A stretch of 64,000 bases of DNA from Weissella halotolerans DSM 20190 (lineage in GTDB: Bacteria; Bacillota; Bacilli; Lactobacillales; Lactobacillaceae), in the NCBI RefSeq assembly GCF_000420365.1, contig NZ_ATUU01000003.1, forward strand, positions 62,001 to 126,000, written 5' to 3'. Under the pieces are notes generated by a model. That model was not told the origin of the DNA, made no database searches, and saw nothing but the letters and a program-made list of their open reading frames with translations. Positions within the stretch are counted from its first letter, which is position 1, and each line of letters opens with the position of its first letter. Below are positions 8,745-18,394 of this stretch, in pieces. The translations under genes were made by a program, and so were the position numbers.

Positions 8745-9488
8745 ATGAAAATTGCATATGCGTCAGATCGGGGACGGGTTAGGTCAACCAATCAAGATTA
8801 TACAGGCGTCTTTATTAATAAAGTTGGCACTCAGTTAGCGATTGTGGCTGACGGAGTTGGTGGAGAAAATGGTGGTGATGTAGCCTCAACAATGGCGGTG
8901 TCACATTTAGGTAATGAATGGCAACAAACTGGGATTAATGACTTAGCGGCTGCTCAAGCCTGGGTTAAGGATTATGTAAGTTCAGAAAATGAAACGATTG
9001 TGCAAGCAGCCAAACGCTATAAAACGTTACAGGGTATGGCGACGACGATTGTAATGGCCGTGATTTTGCCAGACCGAGTTGGCATTGCTAATCTAGGTGA
9101 TTCGAGGGCCTATTTGATTCGCCAACAAGCAATAACACAATTAACTGAAGATCATAATTTAGCCGAAGAACTTGTGCAACATGGCGCAATTACCCCGGCG
9201 CAAGCACGCAAGCACCCTGGCAGGAACGTCATTACCCGTCAGCTAGGTGCTGATACAGTAACGGATGTCGACTGGTTTGAATTACCCTTGCAAGCAGGTG
9301 ACTACTTGTTAATGACGAGTGATGGCATGGTTAAACATCTTGATAACCGGGCTATTTTACAAAGCATATTAGCAGGTGGGGATGGTTTGGAAACGACAGT
9401 AAAAACGTTGATTGAACAAACTAATCAAGCTGGTGGTTCTGATAATATTACCGTGCTCCTTGGTTACCAAGAAAGTGAGGGACAATGA
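8745..9488 (+). CDS. stp: PP2C-type serine/threonine phosphatase
   Basis: Metal-dependent phosphatase that reverses phosphorylation by the adjacent PASTA kinase. In its 247 residues the PP2C motifs are in order: RSTNQD near 11, VADGVGG near 34 (metal-binding Asp), NLGDSRAYL near 115, SDGMVKHL near 191 and GGSDNIT near 229. It starts at ATG 8745 after GAAGGG and overlaps pknB by 4 bases (ATGA), the usual arrangement of this phosphatase-kinase pair. Confidence 0.95.
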   Translation: MKIAYASDRGRVRSTNQDYTGVFINKVGTQLAIVADGVGGENGGDVASTMAVSHLGNEWQQTGINDLAAAQAWVKDYVSSENETIVQAAKRYKTLQGMATTIVMAVILPDRVGIANLGDSRAYLIRQQAITQLTEDHNLAEELVQHGAITPAQARKHPGRNVITRQLGADTVTDVDWFELPLQAGDYLLMTSDGMVKHLDNRAILQSILAGGDGLETTVKTLIEQTNQAGGSDNITVLLGYQESEGQ

Positions 9489-11239
9489 TGCAAAGCGGAG
9501 AAATAATCGGTGGGCGCTATCAGATTATTGCCCCCCTAGGTGAAGGGGGCATGGCAAATGTTTATCGTGCCTTTGACATTATCTTAGGCCGCGAAGTTGC
9601 CTTGAAAATTATGCGCCTTGATTTACGTGATGATCCAATTGTTCAGCGCCGATTTGAAAATGAGATTAGGGCATCAACTGAATTGGTAAATCCCCACATC
9701 ACCCAAGTCTACGATTATGGAGATGAAAACGGCACCCAGTATCTGGTAACAGAGTACGTTGCGGGAACAGACTTAAAACGCTATGAACTTGCTAATTACC
9801 CACTGGCATTGACGAAAGTAGTCAATATTATGAGCCAGATCCTTGAAGGGGTGCAGGCGGCGCATGATGAAAAGATCATTCATCGTGACTTAAAACCGCA
9901 AAACATTTTAATGGCCTTAGATGGAACGGCTAAAATTACTGATTTTGGGATTGCACGCGCACAATCCTCATATGGAATGACCCAAACGAATACGGCGATT
10001 GGCTCCGTACGCTATATGGCACCAGAACAAGTAAGAGGTGATCGGGCAACGCCCCAAAGTGATATTTATTCGTTAGGGATTATGCTATTTGAAATGCTAA
10101 CCGGCCATGTTCCCTATGATGGTGAAACCTCTGTTGCGGTAGCTGTTAAGCACACTACGGAAAAGATGCCCTCAGTTCGAGAACGTGATCCGCGAATTCC
10201 ACAAGCATTAGAAAATGTTGTGATGAAAGCGACGGCCAAAAATCCATTGGATCGATACAGTTCAGCAGATGAGATGCGAGCCGATTTAGCAACTGCTTTA
10301 GCCCCGGAAAGACTTACCGAGGCTAAGTGGGTAGCACCACATGAGTTAGAGGATGATGAAAAAACAAAGGTGCTACCAATTAAGCACGCTAACCAGGTTG
10401 ACCATGGCATGCAAAAGCAAATGACGACGACAGTTGCGACCCAGGCTAAACAAAGTGCCGTCAAAGGTAATCAAGAAGTACCGCCAGCTCAAGTAAAACA
10501 GAAACATGATCTTAGAAAAAAGCGCTTCCGACGTTTTGGTTTAGGAATTTTAATAACACTGTTGGCTCTTTTAGTGGGCTTTGTGGTCTATGGGGCCTTG
10601 CAGCCAAATAAAATTACGGTGCCTGACTTGCGTAATGAGAGTTTGACCAGTGTTAAGGCTGAGTTAAAAGAAGATCATTTAACTTTAGGCCAGGTAAAAC
10701 GGGTTTACTCGGACGATGTGAAAACAGGACACGTAATTTCTTCATCACCTAAGGCTGGAAAAGTAGTGAAACAGGCTGCCAAAATTGATTTAGTTATATC
10801 AAAGGGCAGTAAAAAAGTCCGGTTTGGCGATTACACGAATGAAAATTATGATACGGTAAGCGAGCAACTAAGAACCAAAGGCTATTCAGTGACAACCAGA
10901 CGTCAGGCGTCAGGAAATGTGCCGGCTGGTTATATTATTGATCAAAATATTGATCCAAATAAGCTAGTGGTACCAGCGAAAACAGCGGTTATATTCACTA
11001 TATCGACTGGACCTGCCTACCGTGTGCCAAATATCACGAAGTCGTCAAGTAGCCAACAGTCTTCTTCAGTCAAGGCATCAGAAGATCAATCATCGACCCC
11101 ATCTGAGAAGGCCAATCAAGATAAGAATCAGGATGGTGCTGTGACCGATCCTAGCAAGCCGACGGACTCACAGGCAGAACCAACAAATCCAACGTCCCCT
11201 AGTGAGGACTCTGATAAGTCAAACCCACAAGGACATTAA
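9485..11239 (+). CDS. pknB: PASTA-domain serine/threonine protein kinase
   Basis: Membrane kinase that senses cell wall precursors and phosphorylates division and envelope proteins. The 584 residues comprise a Hanks-type kinase domain (GEGGMANVY near 20, ALKIM lysine near 40, HRDLKPQN near 131, DFG near 153), a transmembrane helix at about 350-373, two extracellular PASTA repeats (about 378-443 and 447-513), and a Ser/Thr/Pro-rich tail of about 65 residues. Many relatives have three or more PASTA units, so this receptor is short. The tail may span or attach to the wall; that is inference. Confidence 0.95.
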   Translation: MMQSGEIIGGRYQIIAPLGEGGMANVYRAFDIILGREVALKIMRLDLRDDPIVQRRFENEIRASTELVNPHITQVYDYGDENGTQYLVTEYVAGTDLKRYELANYPLALTKVVNIMSQILEGVQAAHDEKIIHRDLKPQNILMALDGTAKITDFGIARAQSSYGMTQTNTAIGSVRYMAPEQVRGDRATPQSDIYSLGIMLFEMLTGHVPYDGETSVAVAVKHTTEKMPSVRERDPRIPQALENVVMKATAKNPLDRYSSADEMRADLATALAPERLTEAKWVAPHELEDDEKTKVLPIKHANQVDHGMQKQMTTTVATQAKQSAVKGNQEVPPAQVKQKHDLRKKRFRRFGLGILITLLALLVGFVVYGALQPNKITVPDLRNESLTSVKAELKEDHLTLGQVKRVYSDDVKTGHVISSSPKAGKVVKQAAKIDLVISKGSKKVRFGDYTNENYDTVSEQLRTKGYSVTTRRQASGNVPAGYIIDQNIDPNKLVVPAKTAVIFTISTGPAYRVPNITKSSSSQQSSSVKASEDQSSTPSEKANQDKNQDGAVTDPSKPTDSQAEPTNPTSPSEDSDKSNPQGH

Positions 11240-11251
11240 GGAGTAAATGAA

Positions 11252-12166
11252 ATGGCTAAGTTACATGGTCAAATTTATTTGTCATTGGCAGGTTATTATG
11301 ATGTTAAGACCGCCGATGGACAGTTATATCGTACCCGAGCCCGGGGAAACTTTCGTAAGCGAGCCATTAAACCTTTGGTGGGCGATTTCGTTGACTTTTC
11401 AGTTGAGCCACCTGAAGATGGCATGATATTGAGTATCGACGATCGTAAAAATAGTTTAGTTCGGCCACCAGTAGCAAATGTTGATCAGGCAGTGGTGGTG
11501 ACATCAGTGAAAATACCAGAGTATTCTAGTAGCCTCCTTGATCGACAATTAGTGGCCCTAGAGGAAAGACAAATTGCACCGATTATCTACTTTTCTAAAA
11601 CGGATTTGTTAACGGAAAGTGAATATCGAAAGTTAGCGTTGATTGCTGATGGTTACCGTAAAATTGGGTATCCGGTTATTTTGCCTAAGGCGAGCTTTGA
11701 TGAGCCAAGCTTGGATATGTTACGTGGCTTTTTACCAAACAAGTTGACTGTGATTATGGGTCAAACGGGTGCCGGTAAAAGTACACTGTTAAATCATTTG
11801 GTCCCAGGCTTAAATTTGGCAACCGGAGAAGTCTCGCAAGCCTTGATGCGAGGCAAGCATACGACCCGTCAGGTTGGCCTTTTGACTATGTTTGATGGCT
11901 TGGTAGCTGATACACCGGGTTTTTCCTCCTTTGAGGTATTTGATATGGAGGCCCGTGACCTTACCCATTATTTTCCGGAATTTGTAAGGCTTGGTGTCTA
12001 CTGTAAGTACCGTGGCTGTGTGCATTTGAAGGAACCCGGTTGTGCAGTTAAACCAGCGGTCAAGGCGGGTGACGTGATGACGTCCCGTTATACGGATTAT
12101 CAGGAATTTTATGATTTGATTGAAGGTAGACGGCCGGTCTATAATAAACATGATAAGAAACATTAA
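11252..12166 (+). CDS. rsgA: Ribosome small subunit-dependent GTPase A
   Basis: Circularly permuted GTPase that helps the 30S subunit mature. The N-terminal OB-fold is followed by G4 (FSKTD near 113), G1 (GQTGAGKST near 169) and G3 (DTPGF near 219), that is the G4-G1-G3 permuted order. The C-terminus has the zinc site with cysteines in VYCKYRGCVHLKEPGC (about 248-263). Length 304 is normal. It starts 12 bases after pknB with an AAGGAG ribosome site. Confidence 0.96.
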   Translation: MAKLHGQIYLSLAGYYDVKTADGQLYRTRARGNFRKRAIKPLVGDFVDFSVEPPEDGMILSIDDRKNSLVRPPVANVDQAVVVTSVKIPEYSSSLLDRQLVALEERQIAPIIYFSKTDLLTESEYRKLALIADGYRKIGYPVILPKASFDEPSLDMLRGFLPNKLTVIMGQTGAGKSTLLNHLVPGLNLATGEVSQALMRGKHTTRQVGLLTMFDGLVADTPGFSSFEVFDMEARDLTHYFPEFVRLGVYCKYRGCVHLKEPGCAVKPAVKAGDVMTSRYTDYQEFYDLIEGRRPVYNKHDKKH

Positions 12167-12201
12167 TGTCGCATTGAAATTACCAGAACAGGAGAAGTAA
12201 G

Positions 12202-12861
12202 ATGTCAATTAAAATTGCCCCATCTATTTTATCAGCGGATAAGTTGAACCTTGAACACGATGTGAAGCTAGTTGAGGAAGCAGGTGCTCAGTTATTGCAT
12301 GTGGACGTCATGGATGGCCTTTTTGTACCAGCCATTGCATATGGACCAGCCTGGGTAAAGGAATTACGGGCCAAGACGAATTTAATTTTGGATGTGCATT
12401 TAATGGTGGAGCGTCCAGAACGTTACATTGATACTTTTGCTGAGGCCGGAGCAGATATTATCGGTGTGCATGTTGAAGCAACGCAACACATCTATCGGGC
12501 TTTGCAACAAATCAAACAAGCAGGGGTTAAAGCAGAAGTTGTTATCAACCCTGGTACTCCAATATCGACCATTGAAACTGTCTTACCAATTGTGGACCAG
12601 GTGCTGGTGATGACGGTTAATCCTGGCTTTGGTGGTCAAACCTTTATTCCAGCTATGTTAGACAAAGTAGCTGCTCTAGCCGCCCTTAAGCAAGAGAAGG
12701 GTTATACGTTTGATATTGAGATTGATGGTGGAGCTAATGACGTAACCACTAAGCAAGCCTATGATACTGGGGCAACAGTAGTTGTGGCTGGTTCATACGT
12801 TTACGATAAGGTTGACCCAGCAGCTAAAATTGCAAAGTTGCAGGCTGTGACAGCAGATTAA
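12202..12861 (+). CDS. rpe: Ribulose-phosphate 3-epimerase
   Basis: Interconverts ribulose 5-phosphate and xylulose 5-phosphate in the pentose phosphate pathway; xylulose 5-phosphate is also the substrate of phosphoketolase in heterofermenters. The 219-residue TIM barrel shows PSILSAD at the start, HVDVMDG near 34 (metal and catalytic Asp), HLMVERP, MTVNPGFGGQ (phosphate binding) and EIDGG near 178 (second catalytic Asp). The RBS is AGGAGAAG. It sits between rsgA and thiN, as in many Bacilli. Confidence 0.96.
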   Translation: MSIKIAPSILSADKLNLEHDVKLVEEAGAQLLHVDVMDGLFVPAIAYGPAWVKELRAKTNLILDVHLMVERPERYIDTFAEAGADIIGVHVEATQHIYRALQQIKQAGVKAEVVINPGTPISTIETVLPIVDQVLVMTVNPGFGGQTFIPAMLDKVAALAALKQEKGYTFDIEIDGGANDVTTKQAYDTGATVVVAGSYVYDKVDPAAKIAKLQAVTAD

Positions 12862-12897
12862 TAAGTTGTGCACCTGAGTGAAGATAGAGGGACAAGG

Positions 12898-13572
12898 ATG
12901 GAAAAGATGCGTTTATTGGTTGGCGGTCCAATGTCTGAATGGCCGGCTGACCTTGCTAATGGTCGCCTTGATGGTCCTTGGGCTGCGGCAGACCGTGGAG
13001 CAGTGCGTTTACTAGCCCTAGGACAAACACCAGTGTTAACAGTTGGTGATTTTGATTCAATGACAGCCAGTGAACGGGCAACCATTTTACCCCAACTGCC
13101 CTTGGTTGTGTCAGCCCATGCTGAAAAGGATGAGACGGACACCCAGTTGTTGTTGCGCTTAGTTTTTGAACGTTATCATCCAGCTGAAGTTGAGCTTTAT
13201 GGGGCAACTGGCGGTCGGCTAGATCAATTGTTGTCGAATCTGTGGATTTTTGCTCGTCCTGATTTGGCTCCTTATGCACCGCGGGTACGTATTATTGATC
13301 GTAGCAATGTGGTAACTTTTTATTTACCAGGACGGCATAAGCTTAAGAAGTTGCCTGAAATGACCTATTTAGGTTTTATGAATTTGACCCCCGTGACGGG
13401 GCTGTCACTGCTTGATGAAAAATATCAGTTATTAAACTGGTCTGGTGATCCTGTTTCATGGTCGTCCAACGAGTTTGTTGGACAAGTTAACCAATTTTCC
13501 TTTCGCTCAGGGGTGGTAGCCGTCATTCAAAGTCGGGATATCACGGGTCAAACAGGAGATGAAATCCTGTAA
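12898..13572 (+). CDS. thiN: Thiamine pyrophosphokinase
   Basis: Phosphorylates thiamine to thiamine diphosphate using ATP. The 224-residue protein has the family markers AADRGA near 30, VGDFDS near 48, DETDTQLLL near 76 (metal and substrate acidic residues) and GATGGRLDQ. The ATG at 12898 is preferred because GAGGG lies 6 bases before it; an in-frame GTG at 12868 lies upstream without one. It ends the priA operon. A palindrome and the rpmB promoter begin within or just after its stop. Confidence 0.92.
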   Translation: MEKMRLLVGGPMSEWPADLANGRLDGPWAAADRGAVRLLALGQTPVLTVGDFDSMTASERATILPQLPLVVSAHAEKDETDTQLLLRLVFERYHPAEVELYGATGGRLDQLLSNLWIFARPDLAPYAPRVRIIDRSNVVTFYLPGRHKLKKLPEMTYLGFMNLTPVTGLSLLDEKYQLLNWSGDPVSWSSNEFVGQVNQFSFRSGVVAVIQSRDITGQTGDEIL

Positions 13573-13589
13573 AGTAAAAATACTTTACA
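13568..13589. repeat. 22-bp palindrome upstream of rpmB
   Basis: Perfect 9-bp inverted repeat TGTAAAGTA / TACTTTACA around a 4-base AAAA centre, ending 8 bases before the -35 box of the rpmB promoter and overlapping the end of thiN. There is no T-run, so it is not a normal terminator. A 22-bp element matching at 19 positions, with identical CC and CA flanks, precedes rpsP at 27121-27142. A shared operator is the likeliest explanation, but the protein that would bind it is unknown. Confidence 0.7.
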
Positions 13590-13597
13590 CAAAACAC

Positions 13598-13626
13598 TTG
13601 CACTTGTGCGGCGCTTTTGATATTAT
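13598..13626 (+). promoter_or_regulatory. Promoter of rpmB
   Basis: TTGCAC (13598-13603), 17-base spacer, TATTAT (13621-13626) preceded by TG at 13618-13619 (extended -10). This is a strong vegetative sigma-A promoter about 50 bases before rpmB. Confidence 0.85.
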
Positions 13627-13678
13627 TATTCAGGTAAACAAAAGGCCTGAAAAAGGCTTAAGATTGGAGGGTAAACTT

Positions 13679-13879
13679 ATGGCAGTTGATGCAGTCAACG
13701 GAAAGCATACTCGCTTTGGTAACCAACGCTCGCACGCCCTTAACTCAAGTCGTCGGAGCTGGAAGCCTAACTTGCAAAAAGTAACGGTTAAGATTAATGG
13801 TTCAGCACCTAAGAAGGTGTACTTGTCAGCTCGTACTTTGAAGGCTGGTTTAAAGAACGGATCAATTGAGCGTGTTTAA
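13679..13879 (+). CDS. rpmB: 50S ribosomal protein bL28
   Basis: Large-subunit ribosomal protein. The 66 residues include the bL28 signature [20 protein letters not shown]. No cysteines are present, so this is the zinc-independent form. The ATG at 13679 follows TGGAGGG; longer upstream reading frames are non-coding leader. The gene has its own strong promoter and terminator, so it is monocistronic. As in many Firmicutes it lies between thiN and asp23-fakA. Confidence 0.97.
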   Translation: MAVDAVNGKHTRFGNQRSHALNSSRRSWKPNLQKVTVKINGSAPKKVYLSARTLKAGLKNGSIERV

Positions 13880-13893
13880 GAACGTTTATGAAG

Positions 13894-13924
13894 AAAAAAG
13901 CTACCAGCTGGTAGCTTTTTTCTT
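13894..13924 (+). terminator. Terminator of rpmB
   Basis: AAAAAAGCTACC / GGTAGCTTTTTT hairpin with a short AGCT centre, followed by further T residues. Confidence 0.9.
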
Positions 13925-13978
13925 TATCCGGCCTCGTAAATGGGCTAGAATAGTAACATGTCGGTCAAAGGTTTATCT

Positions 13979-14008
13979 TTTACTGGCTATGAACTAGTAT
14001 GATAAAAT
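13979..14008 (+). promoter_or_regulatory. Candidate promoter of asp23-fakA
   Basis: TTTACT (13979-13984), 18-base spacer and TAAAAT (14003-14008), about 30 bases before asp23 and after the rpmB terminator. An overlapping TATGAT at 13998 is an alternative -10. Confidence 0.45.
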
Positions 14009-14039
14009 AGAGGCAGTTTTATACGGAGGTCATATCATC

Positions 14040-14402
14040 ATGGCAGTAAAAATTCAAACGACTAAGGGTACCATCGAGATTGAAAATGATGTTATCGCAA
14101 TGATTGTGGGCGGTGCAGCTACTGATAATTACGGGGTAGTAGGCATGGCCAGTCAAAACCCATTACGAGATGGTGTGAATCAAATTTTAAATGGTGATAA
14201 CTACGCCAAGGGAGTCGTGGTTCGCCAAACTAGCAACGGCGTCGCAGTTGATGTCTTTATTGTAGTGGGTTATGGGATGAAAATTTCAGAAATTTCAAAA
14301 AGTGTTCAAGCGCGGGTTAAAAACGATCTTAACATGATGTTGGGGATTGTGGCTGATGAGGTTAATGTAACCGTTCAAGGCGTTCGCATGTTAGAAGACT
14401 AA
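14040..14402 (+). CDS. asp23: Asp23/Gls24 family envelope stress protein
   Basis: A 120-residue member of the Asp23/Gls24 (DUF322, YloU) family, associated with the envelope stress response and the inner face of the membrane. Pattern features are the N-terminal beta-rich core with VGGAATDNYGVVGMA and the later VVGYGMKISEI. ATG 14040 has CGGAGG upstream. It lies 24 bases before fakA, the arrangement found across Firmicutes, so the two are probably co-transcribed. The molecular function of the family is still poorly defined. Confidence 0.9.
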   Translation: MAVKIQTTKGTIEIENDVIAMIVGGAATDNYGVVGMASQNPLRDGVNQILNGDNYAKGVVVRQTSNGVAVDVFIVVGYGMKISEISKSVQARVKNDLNMMLGIVADEVNVTVQGVRMLED

Positions 14403-14426
14403 GGACACGCATAAAGGAGTCAAATT

Positions 14427-16121
14427 GTGGAAGTTGTGACAGAAATTACCAATGTTGAATTTGGTAAGATGATTAATGCTGCAGCCAGCGCGCTGCAACA
14501 AGATGCCGAAAAAATTAATAAGTTAAACGTTTTTCCAGTCCCCGATGGCGACACAGGTACCAACATGACCTTATCGATGGTTAGTGGGGCTGACTATGAA
14601 CGGGCAGAAGAGGATACTAACCTAGGAAGTTTGGCGCGAGCAACGTCAAAAGGATTATTAATGGGGGCCCGTGGAAATTCGGGTGTCATTTTATCACAGA
14701 TTTTTCGTGGCTTTGCTAAGTCGGTAGCGGATAAGGAAACGTTATCTGCCCGTGACTTTGCCGATGCGTTAATGCTAGGGGCGCAGACTGCTTATAAAGC
14801 GGTGATGAAGCCGACTGAAGGTACTATTTTAACAGTCATTCGTGAGGCAGCTTCTGCCGCCAACCAAATGGCTAAAGAGTCGACAAATGTTGTTGAAGTG
14901 GCGAAGGCTGCCTATGATGCGGGGGAAGCTGCTTTACAAACAACACCCGACTTATTGCCTGTATTGAAGGAAGTTGGGGTTGTTGATTCTGGTGGCCAGG
15001 GATTGGTCATTGTTCTAGGTGCCTTTTATGCTGCCCTTTCAGGACAAGAGATTGCTAATAATGAAGTCGATAATGCCGGCCTTGAAGCGATGATTCAGTC
15101 CTTGCATAATGCAGGTGTCCAAGGGGACTTAGACCCAGCTGACATTAAGTATGGTTATTGTACTGAAATTATGGTTGATATTGCCCAGGGAACTACCTAT
15201 GATCAGCCTTTTGATTATGATACCTTCTATAATCACCTAGCCGAGTTGGGTGATTCCCTGCTGGTTATTAATGACGATGAGGTCGTGAAGGTGCATGTGC
15301 ATACAGAACAACCTGGTGAAGTGCTTTCTTGGGGAACTCATTTTGGTTCTTTGCATAAGGTCAAGGTAGACAATATGCGTAACCAACAAATTGAAGCTGC
15401 TAAGGCCGCAGATGAGGAACGTCAGCGGGCTAGTCAAGCTCAAGGAACTCAACGTCCACAGGCGAAGTTAGCTGTGGTAACTGTTGCTTCAGGTGCAGGG
15501 TTACAAGAGTTATTTTATCAAGCTGGGGCTACCGTTGTTTTGGATGGTGAACAAGCCCCTTCAACGCAAGATCTAGTGGCCGCGGTTAAGCAAACGGGAG
15601 CTGAGCGAGCAATTATTTTGCCTAATGATGGGAATATCTTTATGGCAGCTGATCAGGCTGTTCAGTTGACAGGCATTCCAACGGCAGTTGTACCAACTAA
15701 AACGGTTCAGCAGGGAATGACGGCCATGGTAGTCGGTTATAATCCAGAAGGTGAACTGGAGACGACGGTGCGGGCGATGACGGATGCTTCGGCAGATGTC
15801 TTGTCTGGGGCGGTAACGGTTTCAGTACGTGATACAACTTTGAATGGCTTGGTCATCCATCAAGGAGATGCAATTGGCCTTTTGGACCATACTATTGTGG
15901 CTGCCCAGCCAGATGCGGATGTTTTAGCTGCTGCTAATGCCTTAGTGGCCAAAATGTTAGATGATGATGCAGAATTGTTGACTATTTATTATGGAAGCCA
16001 AGCCGACGCGCAATTAGCCGACGCAGTTAAAGAAGCAGCCTTAGCCCAAGATGATGAATTAGAAGTTGAAGTCTATGATGGTGGCCAAGCGCTTTATCCT
16101 TTGCTATTGTCGGTGGAATAA
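14427..16121 (+). CDS. fakA: Fatty acid kinase catalytic subunit FakA (DhaL/YloV)
   Basis: ATP-binding subunit of fatty acid kinase, which with a FakB (DegV-like) carrier phosphorylates exogenous fatty acids for phospholipid synthesis. The 564 residues have an N-terminal DhaL kinase domain with the Mg-binding PDGDTGTNM near 38, a middle domain beginning with YCTEIMVD near 248, and a C-terminal domain resembling DegV proteins. The GTG start at 14427 is preceded by AAAGGAG. Lipid synthesis genes plsX-acpP lie 2 kb downstream, after recG. Confidence 0.92.
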   Translation: MEVVTEITNVEFGKMINAAASALQQDAEKINKLNVFPVPDGDTGTNMTLSMVSGADYERAEEDTNLGSLARATSKGLLMGARGNSGVILSQIFRGFAKSVADKETLSARDFADALMLGAQTAYKAVMKPTEGTILTVIREAASAANQMAKESTNVVEVAKAAYDAGEAALQTTPDLLPVLKEVGVVDSGGQGLVIVLGAFYAALSGQEIANNEVDNAGLEAMIQSLHNAGVQGDLDPADIKYGYCTEIMVDIAQGTTYDQPFDYDTFYNHLAELGDSLLVINDDEVVKVHVHTEQPGEVLSWGTHFGSLHKVKVDNMRNQQIEAAKAADEERQRASQAQGTQRPQAKLAVVTVASGAGLQELFYQAGATVVLDGEQAPSTQDLVAAVKQTGAERAIILPNDGNIFMAADQAVQLTGIPTAVVPTKTVQQGMTAMVVGYNPEGELETTVRAMTDASADVLSGAVTVSVRDTTLNGLVIHQGDAIGLLDHTIVAAQPDADVLAAANALVAKMLDDDAELLTIYYGSQADAQLADAVKEAALAQDDELEVEVYDGGQALYPLLLSVE

Positions 16122-16136
16122 ACGACTTAGGACAGA

Positions 16137-16166
16137 GAGTTAGCCCCTTGGGTTAGCTCTTTTTTA
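16137..16166 (+). terminator. Terminator or attenuator between fakA and recG
   Basis: GAGTTAGCC / GGTTAGCTC (9 bp with two G-U pairs) followed by TTTTTT. Only 19 bases separate it from the recG start, and these hold the recG ribosome site. Confidence 0.7.
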
Positions 16167-16185
16167 CTTAGCAAGGAGGAAAACA

Positions 16186-18228
16186 ATGGCAACGTTACTT
16201 GATTCAGTTGGCACCCTGACTGGAGTAGGCCCAAAGCGTGAAAAGGCTTTAAATGATTTAGATATATTTACGATTGCAGATCTCTTAGCCTATTACCCGC
16301 ATCGTTATCAAGACCTGGCTGTCAAGGGACCTAGCGAAGCGGTTAATGGTGAGAAGGTAACGTTCAAAGGGCTGGTAACGTCAGATCCAGTGGTTACCCA
16401 CTTTGGCCGAAAAAAATCACGTTTACGGTTTAGAATGACCATTGATCAGGCTACTATTATGGTGAGCTTTTTTAATCAGCCTTGGTTGGGTAAGCAAATA
16501 ACCATGGGGCAGGAACTTGCTGTTTATGGAAGTTATGATCAGCCCAGACAGACGTTAAATGGAATGAAGGTGATAGCGAAAGCTGCTGATGATGAAACGG
16601 GAATGGCAGCTATTTACCCCACTAATAAAGCCATTAAACAAAAAACCATTAAAGAATTAGTTGATCAAGCCTTGCAGCGCTATGATCAAGCCTTGCACCA
16701 GGAGGTAATTCCACAGGCAATTCGCCGCCGTTATCGCTTGTTACCCCATTATGAAGTGGTTTATGGGATGCATCAGCCAATTAATGCTGAACAAGCACAG
16801 GCAGCTAGAAGAACAGCCTCTTTTGAAGAGTTTTTTATTTTTCAGATGCGCCTTCAATTGATTAAGCAAATGGATGCGCGCCAGCAAGGACGTCCCGTCT
16901 TGTTTAATAATGATCAGTTAAAGGCGTTGATTAGCACGTTACCCTATGAGTTAACATCTGCCCAAAAACGGGTAGTGAATGAAATTTTACGGGATATGCG
17001 ACGGCCATTACATATGAACCGTCTGTTACAAGGGGATGTTGGGTCTGGAAAGACAGTGGTAGCGGCATTGGCAATGTATGCTGCAATTACCGCTGGAAAA
17101 CAGGCTGCGCTAATGGCACCAACAGAAATTTTAGCGCAACAACATGCCAAAACAATTGGCTCCTTCTTTGACCCTAAACAAGTGCGGGTGGAGTTGTTGA
17201 CCAGTTCAACGAGGGCAAGTGAGCGCCGACAAATTCTAGCTGATCTCCTGGCTGGCGAGATTGATATTTTAGTTGGCACGCATGCCTTAATTCAACCTGA
17301 TTTGGCCTTTCATAATCTAGGCTTAGCAGTCATTGATGAACAACATCGGTTTGGCGTAAAGCAGCGCTCTACCTTACGTGAAATTGGTATGAATCCTGAC
17401 ATTTTGGCGATGACGGCGACCCCTATCCCTAGAACGTTGGCGATTACGGCCTATGGGGAAATGGATGTATCAGTGATTGATCAGTTGCCAGCTGGTCGTA
17501 AGCCAGTCCAGACCAAGTGGTTACGGAAGAGTGAATTGGATGAGCAGCTAACCTTTATCAAAGACCAGTTAGCCGCTGGGGCGCAGGCTTACGTGGTGAC
17601 ACCTTTGATTGAAGAGTCAGAAACCTTAGATGTGCAAAATGCACAGGCCGTTTACCAAGACTTAGCCCAAACGTTTGGACCAGAATATAAAGTTGGTCTC
17701 TTACATGGTCGGATGACAAATCCGGATAAGGAGGCCGTAATGGCAGCCTTTAAAGCCAATCAATTTCAGGTGCTAGTAGCAACAACGGTAGTCGAGGTGG
17801 GCGTGGACGTGCCGAATGCAACCGTGATGTTAATTTTGGATGCTGATCGCTTTGGCTTATCTCAACTCCATCAACTGCGGGGGCGTGTAGGACGTGGACA
17901 GCGACAGTCTTATGCCTTCTTAGTTAGTAATCCCAAGACTCAGTATGGTGTAGACCGTATGCAAGCAATGGTCAAAACAAATGATGGGTTTGTTTTAGCT
18001 CAAAAGGACTTGGAATTACGTGGGGCTGGTGATATCTTAGGTAAACGTCAATCAGGCGTACCTGAATTTAAAGTTGGTGATCCCGTGGCAGATATGCAGA
18101 TGATGACGATTGCCCAGGAAGAGGCGATGCAGGTCCTTGATCAGCCAGATTGGGATCAGGATCCTGAAATTAAAGCGCTGGTTGAGTTGTTAGATGAAAC
18201 CATGGCCCGCTACCGACACTTTGATTAA
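16186..18228 (+). CDS. recG: ATP-dependent DNA helicase RecG
   Basis: Branch-migration helicase acting on stalled forks and recombination intermediates. The 680 residues include a wedge/OB-fold domain (about 60-150), Walker A GDVGSGKT near 281, VIDEQHRFGV near 382 and the C-terminal half with GRVGRGQRQSYAFL and the TRG-like tail. Length and motif order are standard. AAGGAGG precedes the ATG. It immediately follows a hairpin-T-run, so expression probably depends on read-through from asp23-fakA. Confidence 0.96.
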   Translation: MATLLDSVGTLTGVGPKREKALNDLDIFTIADLLAYYPHRYQDLAVKGPSEAVNGEKVTFKGLVTSDPVVTHFGRKKSRLRFRMTIDQATIMVSFFNQPWLGKQITMGQELAVYGSYDQPRQTLNGMKVIAKAADDETGMAAIYPTNKAIKQKTIKELVDQALQRYDQALHQEVIPQAIRRRYRLLPHYEVVYGMHQPINAEQAQAARRTASFEEFFIFQMRLQLIKQMDARQQGRPVLFNNDQLKALISTLPYELTSAQKRVVNEILRDMRRPLHMNRLLQGDVGSGKTVVAALAMYAAITAGKQAALMAPTEILAQQHAKTIGSFFDPKQVRVELLTSSTRASERRQILADLLAGEIDILVGTHALIQPDLAFHNLGLAVIDEQHRFGVKQRSTLREIGMNPDILAMTATPIPRTLAITAYGEMDVSVIDQLPAGRKPVQTKWLRKSELDEQLTFIKDQLAAGAQAYVVTPLIEESETLDVQNAQAVYQDLAQTFGPEYKVGLLHGRMTNPDKEAVMAAFKANQFQVLVATTVVEVGVDVPNATVMLILDADRFGLSQLHQLRGRVGRGQRQSYAFLVSNPKTQYGVDRMQAMVKTNDGFVLAQKDLELRGAGDILGKRQSGVPEFKVGDPVADMQMMTIAQEEAMQVLDQPDWDQDPEIKALVELLDETMARYRHFD

Positions 18229-18313
18229 GCTAATTAGTTAACCAGTGTACAGCTTGTAATCTTGGTTATGAAAGGCTAGAATGTGACTATTGCCTGGCTT
18301 GGAATTAGCTCAT

Positions 18314-18342
18314 TTGCTTAATTTAAGATGAGTCTATATAAT
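18314..18342 (+). promoter_or_regulatory. Promoter of plsX-acpP
   Basis: TTGCTT (18314-18319), 17-base spacer, TATAAT (18337-18342), about 52 bases before plsX. No FapR-type operator was recognised in the surrounding sequence. Confidence 0.75.
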
Positions 18343-18394
18343 GTAACAGGTTGTACAAACGATAACAGAAAGTAGATAGTCTAGAGGAGTAACT

